Shown here one piece after another: positions 8,849 through 17,224 of a stretch of 64,000 bases of DNA; within the stretch, counting starts at the first letter, position 1, and each line of letters begins with the position of its first letter. The notes below the pieces were generated by a model. It did not search any database and was not told the DNA's origin. It saw only the letters and a list, made by a program, of their open reading frames with translations. The stretch lies in NCBI GenBank assembly GCA_028824015.1, contig JAPPFC010000035.1, positions 48,173 to 112,172 on the forward strand, given 5' to 3'. The stretch comes from a bacterium. Its GTDB lineage: Bacteria > Actinomycetota > Acidimicrobiia > Spongiisociales > ZC4RG35. The position numbers and the translations under genes are program-made.

Positions 8849-9616
8849 TCAGTACATCACTATCCCGCCGTTGACGTTCAGGTCCTCTCCGTTGATGAAC
8901 ACCGCGGCCGGGCTGAGCAGGAACAACACCGCCGAGGCGATCTCCTCGGGCCGGGCGGGCCTGCCCAACTGGGCGGTGGCCGCCGCTGCGTCGAGGTCCA
9001 CTCCCTCCACCAGTTGGCCCGCCTCCTCGCCGAACCCGCTCCTCATGGGGGTGTCGACGTGTCCGGGACAGATGGAGTTGACCGCGATGTCGGGCGCTAG
9101 GGCCTTGGCCGAGGATCGGGTCAGGCTGATCACCGCCGCCTTGGAGGAGTTGTATGGGGCGGAGTAGGGGCCGGGGACCTTCGCTGCGTTGGAGGCGATG
9201 TTGACGATCCGACCCCCTCCGGCGGCGCGCAGCAGGGGGGCGGCGTACTTGGTCATCAGATAGGTCCCGAACACGTTCACCTTAAACTCCACCTCCCAGT
9301 CCTCCCAGGTCATCTCCTCGAACAGGTAGGCCCGTCCGATCGCCGCGCAGTGAGCCAAGCCTGACAGCACTCCTCCGGTTGCCTCCGAGACCTGTCGGTA
9401 GCCTTCGGCCACCGACCCCTCGTCGGAGATGTCGGCCACCACGGGTACCGCTGCTCCCGGTCCCTCCATGCCATCGGTGGCCTCCCGGAGACGGTCCTCA
9501 GCCAGGTCGAAACACCAGACCTTCCCTCCCTCGGCCACCAACTGCTCCGCCGTGGCCAGACCGATCCCCCGCCCTGCTCCGGTTACTACGAAATGTTTGC
9601 CTGCAAAATAGCTCAT
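8849..9616 (-). CDS. SDR family oxidoreductase (3-ketoacyl-ACP reductase-like)
   Basis: A 255-residue classical short-chain dehydrogenase. The nucleotide motif is TGAGRGIG near residue 12. The structural element is NIASNAAKVPG, and the catalytic pair is YNSSK (Tyr-x-x-x-Lys) near residue 157. The family's late SICPGHVDTPM and C-terminal GEDLNVNGGIVMY are present. It precedes the dehydrogenase complex operon by 77 bases and may share its transcript. Glycine spacing fits the classical subfamily; NADP versus NAD preference cannot be decided. Substrate unknown. Confidence 0.88.
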   Translation of the reverse strand: MSYFAGKHFVVTGAGRGIGLATAEQLVAEGGKVWCFDLAEDRLREATDGMEGPGAAVPVVADISDEGSVAEGYRQVSEATGGVLSGLAHCAAIGRAYLFEEMTWEDWEVEFKVNVFGTYLMTKYAAPLLRAAGGGRIVNIASNAAKVPGPYSAPYNSSKAAVISLTRSSAKALAPDIAVNSICPGHVDTPMRSGFGEEAGQLVEGVDLDAAAATAQLGRPARPEEIASAVLFLLSPAAVFINGEDLNVNGGIVMY

Positions 9617-9688
9617 ACCGGCCAGACTACCGGCCCCTCCAAGCCCTGTTGCCAGGCGCCTTCTCCGGCCGAGGCGTACCTGGTGGGT

Positions 9689-10795
9689 CTATCCGATCCG
9701 GGGATCGCCAATGTGGGAAGGAGACGGCCCGGCGGGCTTGCGGGCCAGGAAACAGTACAGGGGCGTGAAGATTCCGGTTTTCCCGCCCGCGACATAGGCG
9801 TCTGCGGTCCGGTCCAGCAGCCTTACGACGCCCGCCGATCCCTTGGGGAACATCCTCAGCACCTCAGCCGCCTTCAACACCATGCCGATCGCTCTACGAC
9901 CCACCGGAATCCGGTACAGGGCCCCGCCCCTTATCTTGTGCGGGGTCTCCATGGGCTGGTACCACGGTGTCGTCCGGCCGTTCTCCCCCACGGCCCGATC
10001 GATCCCTTCGAGGACCTCGAATCCCGCCGCCGCAAGGTCTCGGTCAACCTGACCCGTTGTGGCGATGTCCGCCAGCGCGATGCCGCGCATCAACTCCCGC
10101 TTGATGGCCCGGTGCCGTTTGTCGTCAGGATCGAAGCGGTCCGTCATGCACATTTCCTGGCCCCAGAAGAGCGCTCCGGGTTTCAGCACCCGGTATATCT
10201 CGGTGAACGCCCCCACCTTGTCCGGCGCATGGCAAGTCGACTCGATGGCGTAACCCCGGTCGAAGGCGTCGTCCGGAACGGCGCCCATGTCCATGAAGCT
10301 GCACTCCAGGTAGTCGACCATGTGGTCGAGCCCCGCCTCTGCGTTCAACGACTTCGCCTTGTCAAGCTGGACCTTGCTGGTGTTGACCCCGACCACTCTG
10401 ACGCCGGCCTCACGGACCACGCGGCGCATCGGGCCTCCGATCCCGCAACCCACATCCACCACGTTCATGCCCTCGCGCAGGTCCAGCTTGTCGATCATCA
10501 GGCGCTGATGCCGGATCTTGGACTCCTCCAAGCTCTCATGGGGCGACAGCGGAGCGAAGTGCAGGGACTCACCCCAGCCGAACACCATGAGATCGCTGCA
10601 AAGGTCGTAGTACTCCTCGACCGTTTCGGTGTGGTCGTAGTCTTTCCCGTCGGTCTCGCTGGATGACGTTCTGTCGATCCAGCCGTCGAAGCGTTGCAAC
10701 CGACGGACCACATCCGACCCGCGGTAGGCGGTCTGCAACCCCCTGGACAATTTGCGGAGTCTCATAAACGCCGACCGCCGACCGAGAAAGGGCAT
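9689..10795 (-). CDS. Sterol 24-C-methyltransferase-like SAM-dependent methyltransferase (SMT/ERG6 family)
   Basis: A 368-residue class I methyltransferase that matches the sterol methyltransferase plan rather than generic methylases. Around residues 62-82 it has EYYDLCSDLM then FGWGESLHFAP, the sterol-binding region I. The SAM loop is VDVGCGIGGP (113-122). YAIESTCHAP (182-191) closely matches the SMT region III hallmark YAIEATCHAP. A C-terminal segment GGKTGIFTPLYCFLARKP matches the end of eukaryotic and known bacterial SMTs. The first two starts (10795 and 10765) both lack a good ribosome site; the longer is given. Known enzymes methylate C24 of the sterol side chain. No other sterol-synthesis gene lies in the window, so substrate origin is open. 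Confidence 0.82.
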   Translation of the reverse strand: MPFLGRRSAFMRLRKLSRGLQTAYRGSDVVRRLQRFDGWIDRTSSSETDGKDYDHTETVEEYYDLCSDLMVFGWGESLHFAPLSPHESLEESKIRHQRLMIDKLDLREGMNVVDVGCGIGGPMRRVVREAGVRVVGVNTSKVQLDKAKSLNAEAGLDHMVDYLECSFMDMGAVPDDAFDRGYAIESTCHAPDKVGAFTEIYRVLKPGALFWGQEMCMTDRFDPDDKRHRAIKRELMRGIALADIATTGQVDRDLAAAGFEVLEGIDRAVGENGRTTPWYQPMETPHKIRGGALYRIPVGRRAIGMVLKAAEVLRMFPKGSAGVVRLLDRTADAYVAGGKTGIFTPLYCFLARKPAGPSPSHIGDPRIG

Positions 10796-11037
10796 CCAAC
10801 CCGACGGTCGCCCCGGCTACCGGATAGCCATGATTTGGTGATCATCCCGCCTCGACTGCGGGCCGAACCGAGAGGCCCTGCAGGCATGGGAACCGACGAC
10901 CCGGCAGGAGCGCCGGCCTCCCCCCGAGCATCAATGCGGGAGTTGATGGGTGAAACGACCTCCATCTGTTTGCCGTGTGGCTCCTGCCAACGGCAGGCAT
11001 CATAGAAGGTCTTTCGCCAAAGAGCAGGATCAGCCAT
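10762..11037 (-). CDS. Possible small ORF coupled to the sterol methyltransferase homologue
   Basis: A 91-codon frame begins at an ATG with GAGGAG eight bases upstream. It stops with TGA overlapping the second in-frame ATG of the methyltransferase gene (ATGA at 10762-10765). That layout is what a real coupled gene would show. Against it, the product (starting MADPALWRKTFYDAC) matches no family I know, is low in hydrophobic residues, and its codons favour T and A in third position early on, unlike neighbouring genes. It could be a decayed gene or a leader ORF. It fills most of the otherwise empty 10796-11159 interval. Confidence 0.25.
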   Translation of the reverse strand: MADPALWRKTFYDACRWQEPHGKQMEVVSPINSRIDARGEAGAPAGSSVPMPAGPLGSARSRGGMITKSWLSGSRGDRRVGCPFSVGGRRL

Positions 11038-11159
11038 ATAAGACTCCTCACTGTACCCATTCCGGAGAACCGCAGAACGGCACGGTCGAAATGTAGCCTT
11101 ACCTTCCGCCATCACGCCGGGTAGCCGCGCACGGCACCCGCCACTCCCCCAGCTTTGGG

Positions 11160-11633
11160 CTACCTCCGGGGTCGGCGAGGCAGCCACCGGCCCACCTGCG
11201 CTTTGTATGCCTCGTATTCGTCCCCGAACTGCCGTTGTAGATGCGGCTCTTCATAGAGACGCACGAACAGCGAGAAGAAGACGAACAAGAACAATGCGCA
11301 CCACGCCAGGATCACAGACCCGAACATGATGGCCCACCCGGCGATCAGAGTTATCAACCCCACGTACATGGGATTGCGGGAGTACCGGTAGAGACCCCGA
11401 ATGACGAGTCGCTCAGGAGCGTCGATGGGAGAGGGCGTCCCCTTCCCGAACACCACGAAGTCCCACACGCAACGCAGGTACATGGCCGATCCGATCGCCA
11501 TCAGGCAGGCAGCCAGCACCAGCCGCGCCCCATCGGCCGCCTCCTGACCCCGCACCAGCAGGGCGGGCACCAGGACCCCGAACCCACCCGGCACCACCAG
11601 GGTGAACACCGCTGCCTTCACATAGAGCTTCAT
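11160..11633 (-). CDS. Isoprenylcysteine carboxyl methyltransferase (ICMT)-like membrane methyltransferase
   Basis: About 157 residues with four hydrophobic helices. The C-terminal half carries the ICMT/phospholipid-methyltransferase signature: GLYRYSRNPMYVG, then an EEP...FGDEYEAYKAQVGRWLP tail that binds SAM and the carboxylate. I start at MKLYVKAAVF; the open frame upstream has no membrane or family character. It lies on the same strand as acetate kinase (52 bases upstream) and the sterol-methyltransferase homologue. Bacterial members act on isoprenoid or small hydrophobic substrates, mostly unknown. Confidence 0.8.
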   Translation of the reverse strand: MKLYVKAAVFTLVVPGGFGVLVPALLVRGQEAADGARLVLAACLMAIGSAMYLRCVWDFVVFGKGTPSPIDAPERLVIRGLYRYSRNPMYVGLITLIAGWAIMFGSVILAWCALFLFVFFSLFVRLYEEPHLQRQFGDEYEAYKAQVGRWLPRRPRR

Positions 11634-11685
11634 TCGTCCCAATGTACCGCTGATGGCCCGATTCCATACCCGGAACGGCCCATCC

Positions 11686-12879
11686 TCAAACCTGGCCGCC
11701 AACCACCAACCGCACGGTGTCGCGGGCTATCAGCGACTCCTCGTCGGTGGGGATCACCCACGCAGAGATCGGGCTCCCGGCGGCGGAGATCCGCCGTTCC
11801 CCCTCACCCCCGTTCCGGGACAGGTCCAGCGCCAGGCCCAGGTCCTCCAAGCCTTCGAGCGCCCTTCGCCGGACCTCGGGACTGTTCTCTCCGATCCCGC
11901 CGGAAAAGACCACGCCATCGCACGGCGCCGCCTGCACCAGGAACGCCCCCAGGTAGCGGCGGATGCGGTGGACGAAGACCTCCACCGCCAGGGCGGCGGA
12001 GGGATCCCCGGCGCGGGTCGCCTCGGCCAGCCTCCGGAAGTCCGACGAGATCCCGCTCAGGCCCAACAGGCCTCCCTCTCTCTCCAGGCCCCGGCGGATC
12101 TCGGATGCCGACAGGCCCGCCTCCAGGAGGTGAAACACCACGGCTGGGTCGAGGTCGCCGCTCCGGGTGCCCATCACCAACCCCTCCAGGGGGGTCATCC
12201 CCATCGAGGTGTCCACGGCCCTCCCCCGGCGGACCGCGCAGGCCGAGGCGCCCGCGCCCAGGTGGAACGTCACCAGGTTGGGGCGGGGCTTGCCCAGCAC
12301 CTCGGAAGCCCGCTCCACGAGATAGCGGTGGCTGATCCCGTGAAAGCCGTAGCGGCGCACACCGTGGCGTCTCCACCAGTGCGCCGGGACCGCGTACCGG
12401 TAGGCGCGCTCTGGAAGCGTCGAGAAGAAGGCGGTGTCGAAGACCGCCACGCCGGTCGCCCCCGGCAGCAGTGCCCCCGCAGCCTCGATGCCGGCCCGGT
12501 TGGCAGGATTGTGAAGGGGCGCCAGGGAGTCCAAGCCTTCGATCGTCTCCATCACCGCGGGGTCGATGATCACCGACGCCGAGAAGCGTTCCCCGCCGTG
12601 CACCACCCGATGACCCACCCCCACGATCTCCCGGGAGTCGGCCACCGGGGGGACCGGCCCCCACTCCAGCAGCGCCTCGACTATGCGTGCCACCCCGGAG
12701 TGGTAATCGGTGACCGAGACCTCCACCGCGGTCTCCCAGTCGCCCACCCGGTGCCGGTGCCGGGCGTTCGGCGCGCCGATCCCCTCAATGATCCCCTCCG
12801 CCAGACAGTCGCCCACCTCCACTCCGTACAGCTTGTACTTGATAGACGAACTGCCGCAGTTGATGACCAGTATGCGCAT
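11686..12879 (-). CDS. ackA: Acetate kinase
   Basis: A 397-residue ASKHA-fold kinase that interconverts acetyl phosphate plus ADP and acetate plus ATP. It starts MRILVINCGSSSIKYK, with the NxGSSSxK phosphate-1 motif. Other hallmarks are GHRVVHGGE, FDTAFF, YGFHGISHRYL, HLGAGAS, DTSMGMTPLEG and the late FSGGIGEN. These match AckA over its whole length (usual length about 400). Phosphotransacetylase is not next to it here. The Xsc gene at 21592-23325 makes acetyl phosphate directly, so this kinase could recover ATP from taurine-derived acetyl phosphate (inference). Propionate kinase activity is possible. Confidence 0.95.
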   Translation of the reverse strand: MRILVINCGSSSIKYKLYGVEVGDCLAEGIIEGIGAPNARHRHRVGDWETAVEVSVTDYHSGVARIVEALLEWGPVPPVADSREIVGVGHRVVHGGERFSASVIIDPAVMETIEGLDSLAPLHNPANRAGIEAAGALLPGATGVAVFDTAFFSTLPERAYRYAVPAHWWRRHGVRRYGFHGISHRYLVERASEVLGKPRPNLVTFHLGAGASACAVRRGRAVDTSMGMTPLEGLVMGTRSGDLDPAVVFHLLEAGLSASEIRRGLEREGGLLGLSGISSDFRRLAEATRAGDPSAALAVEVFVHRIRRYLGAFLVQAAPCDGVVFSGGIGENSPEVRRRALEGLEDLGLALDLSRNGGEGERRISAAGSPISAWVIPTDEESLIARDTVRLVVGGQV

Positions 12880-12913
12880 CGGCCCCAACCCTACGGCATC
12901 CCGGCCCTGGCCT

Positions 12914-14035
12914 CTACTTGAGAAGCGGCTCCCGCGGGAGCCCCAGCATCCGCTCGGCTATCACGTTGAGAAGGATCTGTGACGTGCCCCCTCCGATGGT
13001 GAGCGCCGGGGAGAACAGAAACCCCCAGTTCCACTCACCGGTCTCCTCTCCGAAGGGACCCCGGTCGGTGCGCATCCCGTCGGCCCCGGACAGGTCCTTG
13101 GCCAGGTTCATGATCCGCTGACCGGCGCGGTCTGCCATCAGCTTCTTGACCTCGGCAATCGCTCCCGGCTCCCGCCCGGCCACCAGGTCGGTGAGGATCC
13201 GCAGGCCGATGAGATGGATGATCTTGTCCTCGGTGTACAGCCGGGCAAGCTCCTGGCGGTGGGCCTTTCGCTCGACCCCGGCGGCGCGGGCCCGCTGCAG
13301 GAGATCATGGACGCTCGGTCCCATCCCCCAGATCGCTCCTCCCCCCGAGAGCGCCACCCGCTCGTTGGCCAGGGTGTAGCGGGCGGCCCGCCATCCGGCG
13401 TGGAGTTCTCCCACCACGTTCTCGGCGGGAATCCGCACGTCGGTGAAGAACACCTCGTTGAAGTGCCGGTTCCCGGTCATCTCGATTATCGGGCGGATCT
13501 CGATCCCGGGTTGTTCCATCGGGCAGATGAACCAGGTGATCCCCCGATGCTTGGGCGCGTCGGAATCGGTCCGAGCCAGCAGCATCCCGTACCGGGAGAT
13601 CTCCGCCCCGCTGGTCCAGATCTTCTGGCCGTTGATGACCCACTCGGCCCCGTCCCGCTCCGCCCGGGTCTGGAGGGAGGCCAGGTCGGAACCGGAGTTG
13701 GGCTCCGAGAAGAGCTGGCACCACTGCTCCTCGCCGGTGAGAATCGGCCACAGGTGCTTGTGCTGCTGGGCGGCGTTGCCGAAGGTGAGGAGCGTGGGAG
13801 CCGCCCAACCCAGGGCGATGGCGTTGTCGGGGCGACTCACGCCCGCCGAGGCCAACTCCTCGTCGATGATCAACTCCTCGAGGACATCGGCGCCCTGGCC
13901 GTACGGCTCGGGGAAACGGGGTTTCACGTATCCGGCCCTGGCCAACTGCTCCGGACTGGGATCGGGATGATCGGAGAGCCATTCGCGGACCCGCAGGCGC
14001 CTGGGATCATCGGCAGAGGCCAGAGCGAAGTCCAC
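12914..14035 (-). CDS. Acyl-CoA dehydrogenase family protein
   Basis: A 373-residue flavoprotein. It shows the FAD/substrate motif LFSEPNSGSD, the WVINGQKIWTSGA strand and the C-terminal GGTSQILLNVIAERMLGLPRE. The start is GTG, chosen because GGAAGGAG lies about eight bases upstream. It oxidises an acyl-CoA at the alpha-beta bond, passing electrons to ETF; chain length and type are unknown. It lies 34 bases upstream of ackA on the same strand. The N-terminal helical domain is somewhat short for the family but the frame is intact. Confidence 0.9.
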   Translation of the reverse strand: MDFALASADDPRRLRVREWLSDHPDPSPEQLARAGYVKPRFPEPYGQGADVLEELIIDEELASAGVSRPDNAIALGWAAPTLLTFGNAAQQHKHLWPILTGEEQWCQLFSEPNSGSDLASLQTRAERDGAEWVINGQKIWTSGAEISRYGMLLARTDSDAPKHRGITWFICPMEQPGIEIRPIIEMTGNRHFNEVFFTDVRIPAENVVGELHAGWRAARYTLANERVALSGGGAIWGMGPSVHDLLQRARAAGVERKAHRQELARLYTEDKIIHLIGLRILTDLVAGREPGAIAEVKKLMADRAGQRIMNLAKDLSGADGMRTDRGPFGEETGEWNWGFLFSPALTIGGGTSQILLNVIAERMLGLPREPLLK

Positions 14036-14179
14036 CGTTAGCGCTCCTTCCTTCGTTGTCCGCCTGTGTCGCTGGTGATTGTAGAGACGAAGGAGGGGGA
14101 TGGAAGATTACCGGCCATTCCGACCTTAACTTCTTGTACGAGAGGCAGAATGGGAGTGTCGAAAAGCACACATCTTTCC

Positions 14180-14614
14180 ATGACGCGGTCAAGGAGGTGC
14201 CTGATAAATCCTGAAGAGATCACCCGGCGGCTGACCGAGGCCCGGTCGGCCACTCTGGGAACCCTCGACCACACAGGCCGGCCTCACCTGGTTCCGATCG
14301 TCTTCGCCTACCGCGATGGGCGCCTCTATACCGCCGTGGACCGCAAGCCCAAGTCCACACTCCGACTGAAGCGTCTCCGCAACATCGAGGCCAATTCCAA
14401 TGTCTCGGTGCTGCTGGACCACTACGACGACGACTGGACACGGCTGTGGTGGATAAGGATCGACGGAGAGGCGAGGGTGATCGACTCCGGCCCGGCCTTC
14501 CAGGAAGGACTCGCCCTACTCACCCGCAAGTACCAGCCCTATGGCGCCCAACCCCCACCAGGACCGGTCATAGAGATCCGAGTCGAGACGATCCGGGCCT
14601 GGTCGGCCACCTGA
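14180..14614 (+). CDS. F420/PPOX-class flavin-binding protein (pyridoxamine-5'-phosphate-oxidase fold)
   Basis: About 144 residues of split-barrel fold. It contains SATLGTLDHTGRPHLVPIVFAYRDGRLYTAVD and ends near VIEIRVETIRAWSA, as in the TIGR03668-type F420 proteins. The start is uncertain. The ATG at 14180 has no good ribosome site, while a strong AAGGAGG at 14191-14197 lies just before a CTG (14201) and an ATA codon in the same frame. The protein may therefore begin at a rare start near INPEEITRRL, where homologues begin. It converges with the next gene; a hairpin lies between them. Confidence 0.8.
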   Translation: MTRSRRCLINPEEITRRLTEARSATLGTLDHTGRPHLVPIVFAYRDGRLYTAVDRKPKSTLRLKRLRNIEANSNVSVLLDHYDDDWTRLWWIRIDGEARVIDSGPAFQEGLALLTRKYQPYGAQPPPGPVIEIRVETIRAWSAT

Positions 14615-14624
14615 CAGAACAACG

Positions 14625-14654
14625 GCGCCCCACCCCGGTCGCTCGCCGGGGCGC
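14625..14654. terminator. Hairpin between convergent genes
   Basis: GCGCCCC and GGGGCGC form a seven-base-pair perfect stem around a 16-base spacer. It sits in the 41-base gap between two genes facing each other, so it could stop transcription from both sides. There is no long T-run; only TCTATT follows on the plus strand. Confidence 0.45.
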
Positions 14655-14655
14655 T

Positions 14656-14961
14656 CTATTCAGGTAGGCCCTTGGCCATCAGCGGCCTGCAGAAGGAGAC
14701 CTCCGGCGGCGAAGCCAGCAGTTCGGCCATCTCCTCCACCGCCCCCGCCGCCCACTCGGCATGGGCCGCCAGCGCCTCCCGGCTGGCATAAACCTCGTAT
14801 GCCCAGAAGGCGTCGGGATTGCGGAAGTCGACCTGCCAGGAGAAAACCAGTGTCCCCTCCTCATCCTGCACCCGCTCAAAGTGCTCCGTGAGGCGAGCCT
14901 GGAGTTCCTCCCGCCTCCCCTCGGCGGCCACCAGCTTGGCAACAACGGCAATTCGGCCCAT
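14656..14961 (-). CDS. Antibiotic-biosynthesis-monooxygenase (ABM) domain protein
   Basis: A 101-residue ferredoxin-like-fold protein starting MGRIAVVAKLVA. It has the family pattern of an N-terminal strand, a helix (RREELQARLTEHFERV), the DEEGTLVFSWQVD strand pair, and FWAYEVYASREALAAHAEW, with the conserved late H-x-x-x. Members are small monooxygenases or quinol/heme-handling dimers such as YgiN. It stands alone, divergent from the L,D-transpeptidase gene. Substrate unknown. Confidence 0.8.
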   Translation of the reverse strand: MGRIAVVAKLVAAEGRREELQARLTEHFERVQDEEGTLVFSWQVDFRNPDAFWAYEVYASREALAAHAEWAAGAVEEMAELLASPPEVSFCRPLMAKGLPE

Positions 14962-15070
14962 GAACCCACAGCCTAGAGGATCTCGCCCACCCCACCTCGG
15001 CTTGGCGGTGACCACACTGGAACGGTCCGGACCCGTGGACACATCCGAAACGTCCGTGAGCCCAATAATG

Positions 15071-15099
15071 TTCACACGTTTTTCACACTTTTCTTTACA
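15071..15099 (+). promoter_or_regulatory. Possible promoter of the L,D-transpeptidase gene
   Basis: TTCACA and TTTACA are 17 bases apart in an AT-rich patch within otherwise GC-rich sequence. Transcription would begin only a few bases before the ATG at 15110, so the mRNA could be leaderless. Both boxes are partial matches to the -35 and -10 consensus. Confidence 0.3.
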
Positions 15100-15109
15100 C
15101 TGCCAGGAA

Positions 15110-15886
15110 ATGCTCGGTCATTTCTCGCGAAAATCGGCATTAACCCTGGCGGCAACGCTCACGATTTGCATGGCCCCATTGTCCGGCCTGGCCCTGGCGG
15201 ACCCGGGTCACAACGTTCCCGACGACTACCTGATCGACTTCGAAGTGGTCCGGATCCAAGCCCTGCTGGCCGACAAAGGGTTCTACCGGGGACCGGTGGA
15301 CGGATTCCAGAGGGGGGAGATACGACACTCCATCATGGCCTTCCACAAGGCGGCCGACCTGGATCGCGTCCCCACCCTGATGCCGGGTGACATGGAGGTC
15401 CTGGCGGCATGGGAACCGCAGATTCCAGAACTGCCGGATCAGCCCGACAGGGTGGAAGTCGACCTCGAAAGGCAGGTGCTGCACCTCGTTGAGCAGGGAC
15501 GGGTGGTGGCTACCCTGCCGATATCCAGCGGGAGCGGAAGGAGGTACTTCAGCTCCATCCCCGGGTTCGGGTGGGCCTGGGCGTTCACCCCTCAGGGAAG
15601 TTTTCGCATCGAGGCACACATACCCGGATGGCGTTACGCAGGTCTCGGCGCCTTGTATCGGCCCTGGTATTTCAAAGGAGGGTTCGCCATACACGGCTCG
15701 ACCAGCGTTCCCACCTTTCCCGCTTCCTACGGGTGCATCAGGGTCACCATCGAGGACGCCGACTGGCTGTCCGAGCGCCTGTCCATCGGATTCCGGGTCA
15801 ACGTGAGAAGCACCATTCCCCGAGAGGACCCGCCGCCCGCGCCGGTCATGCCATCTTTTACCTTCCCTCCGAGTATGTATTCCTGA
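15110..15886 (+). CDS. Secreted L,D-transpeptidase (YkuD domain) with peptidoglycan-binding region
   Basis: About 258 residues. The N-terminus (MLGHFSRKSALTLAATL) is a classic signal peptide with likely cleavage after GLALA. Residues about 35-90 form a short peptidoglycan-binding-like helix bundle (VVRIQALLADKGFYRGPVDG). The C-terminal YkuD domain carries the catalytic motif as HGS...SYGCIRV, with the nucleophilic cysteine and a tyrosine in place of the usual histidine before Gly-Cys. It would form 3-3 crosslinks in the cell wall. An ATG 14 codons upstream would add residues before the signal peptide, so I chose 15110. Confidence 0.88.
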   Translation: MLGHFSRKSALTLAATLTICMAPLSGLALADPGHNVPDDYLIDFEVVRIQALLADKGFYRGPVDGFQRGEIRHSIMAFHKAADLDRVPTLMPGDMEVLAAWEPQIPELPDQPDRVEVDLERQVLHLVEQGRVVATLPISSGSGRRYFSSIPGFGWAWAFTPQGSFRIEAHIPGWRYAGLGALYRPWYFKGGFAIHGSTSVPTFPASYGCIRVTIEDADWLSERLSIGFRVNVRSTIPREDPPPAPVMPSFTFPPSMYS

Positions 15887-16027
15887 TGAAGTGACCGGGA
15901 ACGGCCACGACGCCTCCACCCTCTCAAGGCCCGGCCGGCCACCGTTTGCCTGTCCCTCGATCGAACCCAGGCCGAGGCTTCCGACACCCGGCGCCGACCC
16001 ATCACGGGGACGGGACGACTCGCAGGT

Positions 16028-17224
16028 TCAGGTGGTGAGGATGCAGGCCGAGTTGTTGGCCTGAGCTCCGTAAACCTCGGTGATGGCCTTGCGGGCGCCT
16101 TCCACCTGGCGGGCGCCGGCCGTGCCGCGGAGTTGCCAGGTCACCTCGACGATCTGGAGGATGCCCTGGGCCATGGTCGCCTCGCCGAAGGAGGAGAATC
16201 CGCCGCTGGGGCACACCGGCAACCGTCCTCCCAGCGCGGTCTCTCCCGCATCCAGGAGCTTTTCGGACTCGCCCTCCCCGCAGAACCCCATGGTCTCCAG
16301 GTACTGCAACTCGTGCCAGGAGGAATTGTCTGGAAGTTCTACGAAATCCATGTCCTCGGGTCCCAGGCCGGCCTGCTCGTAGGCCATCTGGGCGGCCAGG
16401 CGGCTCTCGGAGAGGAGCGGCGCGGTGGCGGCCCCGTCGGAGGCGGCCGCCAGGAGCGGGATGCGGATGGTGGGATCGCCGAACTCGCCAGAGGCCAGGG
16501 AGCACGCCGCCACCTTGACCAGGGGGCGGACTCCCAACCGGCGGGCCTTCTTGTCGCTGACCAGCATCACCGCCGCCGCACCGTCGGAGGTGGCGCAGAT
16601 CTCCAGCAGGCGGAGGGGATCGCACACCATAGGTGAGGCCAGCACCTGCTCCAGGGTGAAGGCCTTCCGGTAGCGGGCGTAGGGATTGAGCGAGCCGTGG
16701 CGGGAGTTCTTCACCTTCACCTGGGCGAGATGCTCCTCGGTGGACCCGTAGGCTTCCATGCGCTTTCGCATCTCGAGCGCCCAGTAGGCCGGATTGGGCA
16801 CCCCCACCTGCCAGCGCACCATGTCGACGGGAGGACGAGGCTCGTCGGCCAGCACCGGCACGCTCGGGAAGTACCCCTTGGGGGACTTGTCCGTCCCGAT
16901 CACCAGCACCGAATCGTGCATCCCCGAGGTGATCATGGCGTACGCCGCCCTCATCAGGGACCCTCCCGAGGCGCAGGCGTTGTTGATGTTGGCGATGGGG
17001 ACCCCGGTCTCCCCCAATGCCGCCGCGATGGTGTTGCCCGACCGCATGCCCGTGGACCCTCCCCACTGCATGGCGCCCGAGACCATCGCCTCCACGTCCG
17101 TCCACTCCATGCCGGCGTCGGCCACCGCCCCCATCGCCACCTCGGCGCCCATCTCGACCCAGCTCTTCTCGGGGAACTTCCCCCAGGGGTGGAGTCCCAC
17201 GCCGGCCACTATCACATCACTCAT
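16028..17224 (-). CDS. Thiolase-fold lipid-transfer/acyl-CoA acetyltransferase-like protein
   Basis: A 398-residue thiolase-superfamily protein of the SCP-x/Ltp type. The active-site cysteine lies in NNACASGGS near residue 84. The motif TSDGAAAVML (about 215) and C-terminal CPSGGFSSFGEATMAQG are typical of these non-decarboxylating members. Its start overlaps the DUF35 gene by eight bases. In known systems such thiolase/DUF35 pairs act together, for example the Ltp2-ChsH2 retro-aldolase of steroid side-chain degradation. It ends the long operon that starts with the B12 mutase. It could instead be a true thiolase; the substrate is unknown. Confidence 0.83.
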   Translation of the reverse strand: MSDVIVAGVGLHPWGKFPEKSWVEMGAEVAMGAVADAGMEWTDVEAMVSGAMQWGGSTGMRSGNTIAAALGETGVPIANINNACASGGSLMRAAYAMITSGMHDSVLVIGTDKSPKGYFPSVPVLADEPRPPVDMVRWQVGVPNPAYWALEMRKRMEAYGSTEEHLAQVKVKNSRHGSLNPYARYRKAFTLEQVLASPMVCDPLRLLEICATSDGAAAVMLVSDKKARRLGVRPLVKVAACSLASGEFGDPTIRIPLLAAASDGAATAPLLSESRLAAQMAYEQAGLGPEDMDFVELPDNSSWHELQYLETMGFCGEGESEKLLDAGETALGGRLPVCPSGGFSSFGEATMAQGILQIVEVTWQLRGTAGARQVEGARKAITEVYGAQANNSACILTT

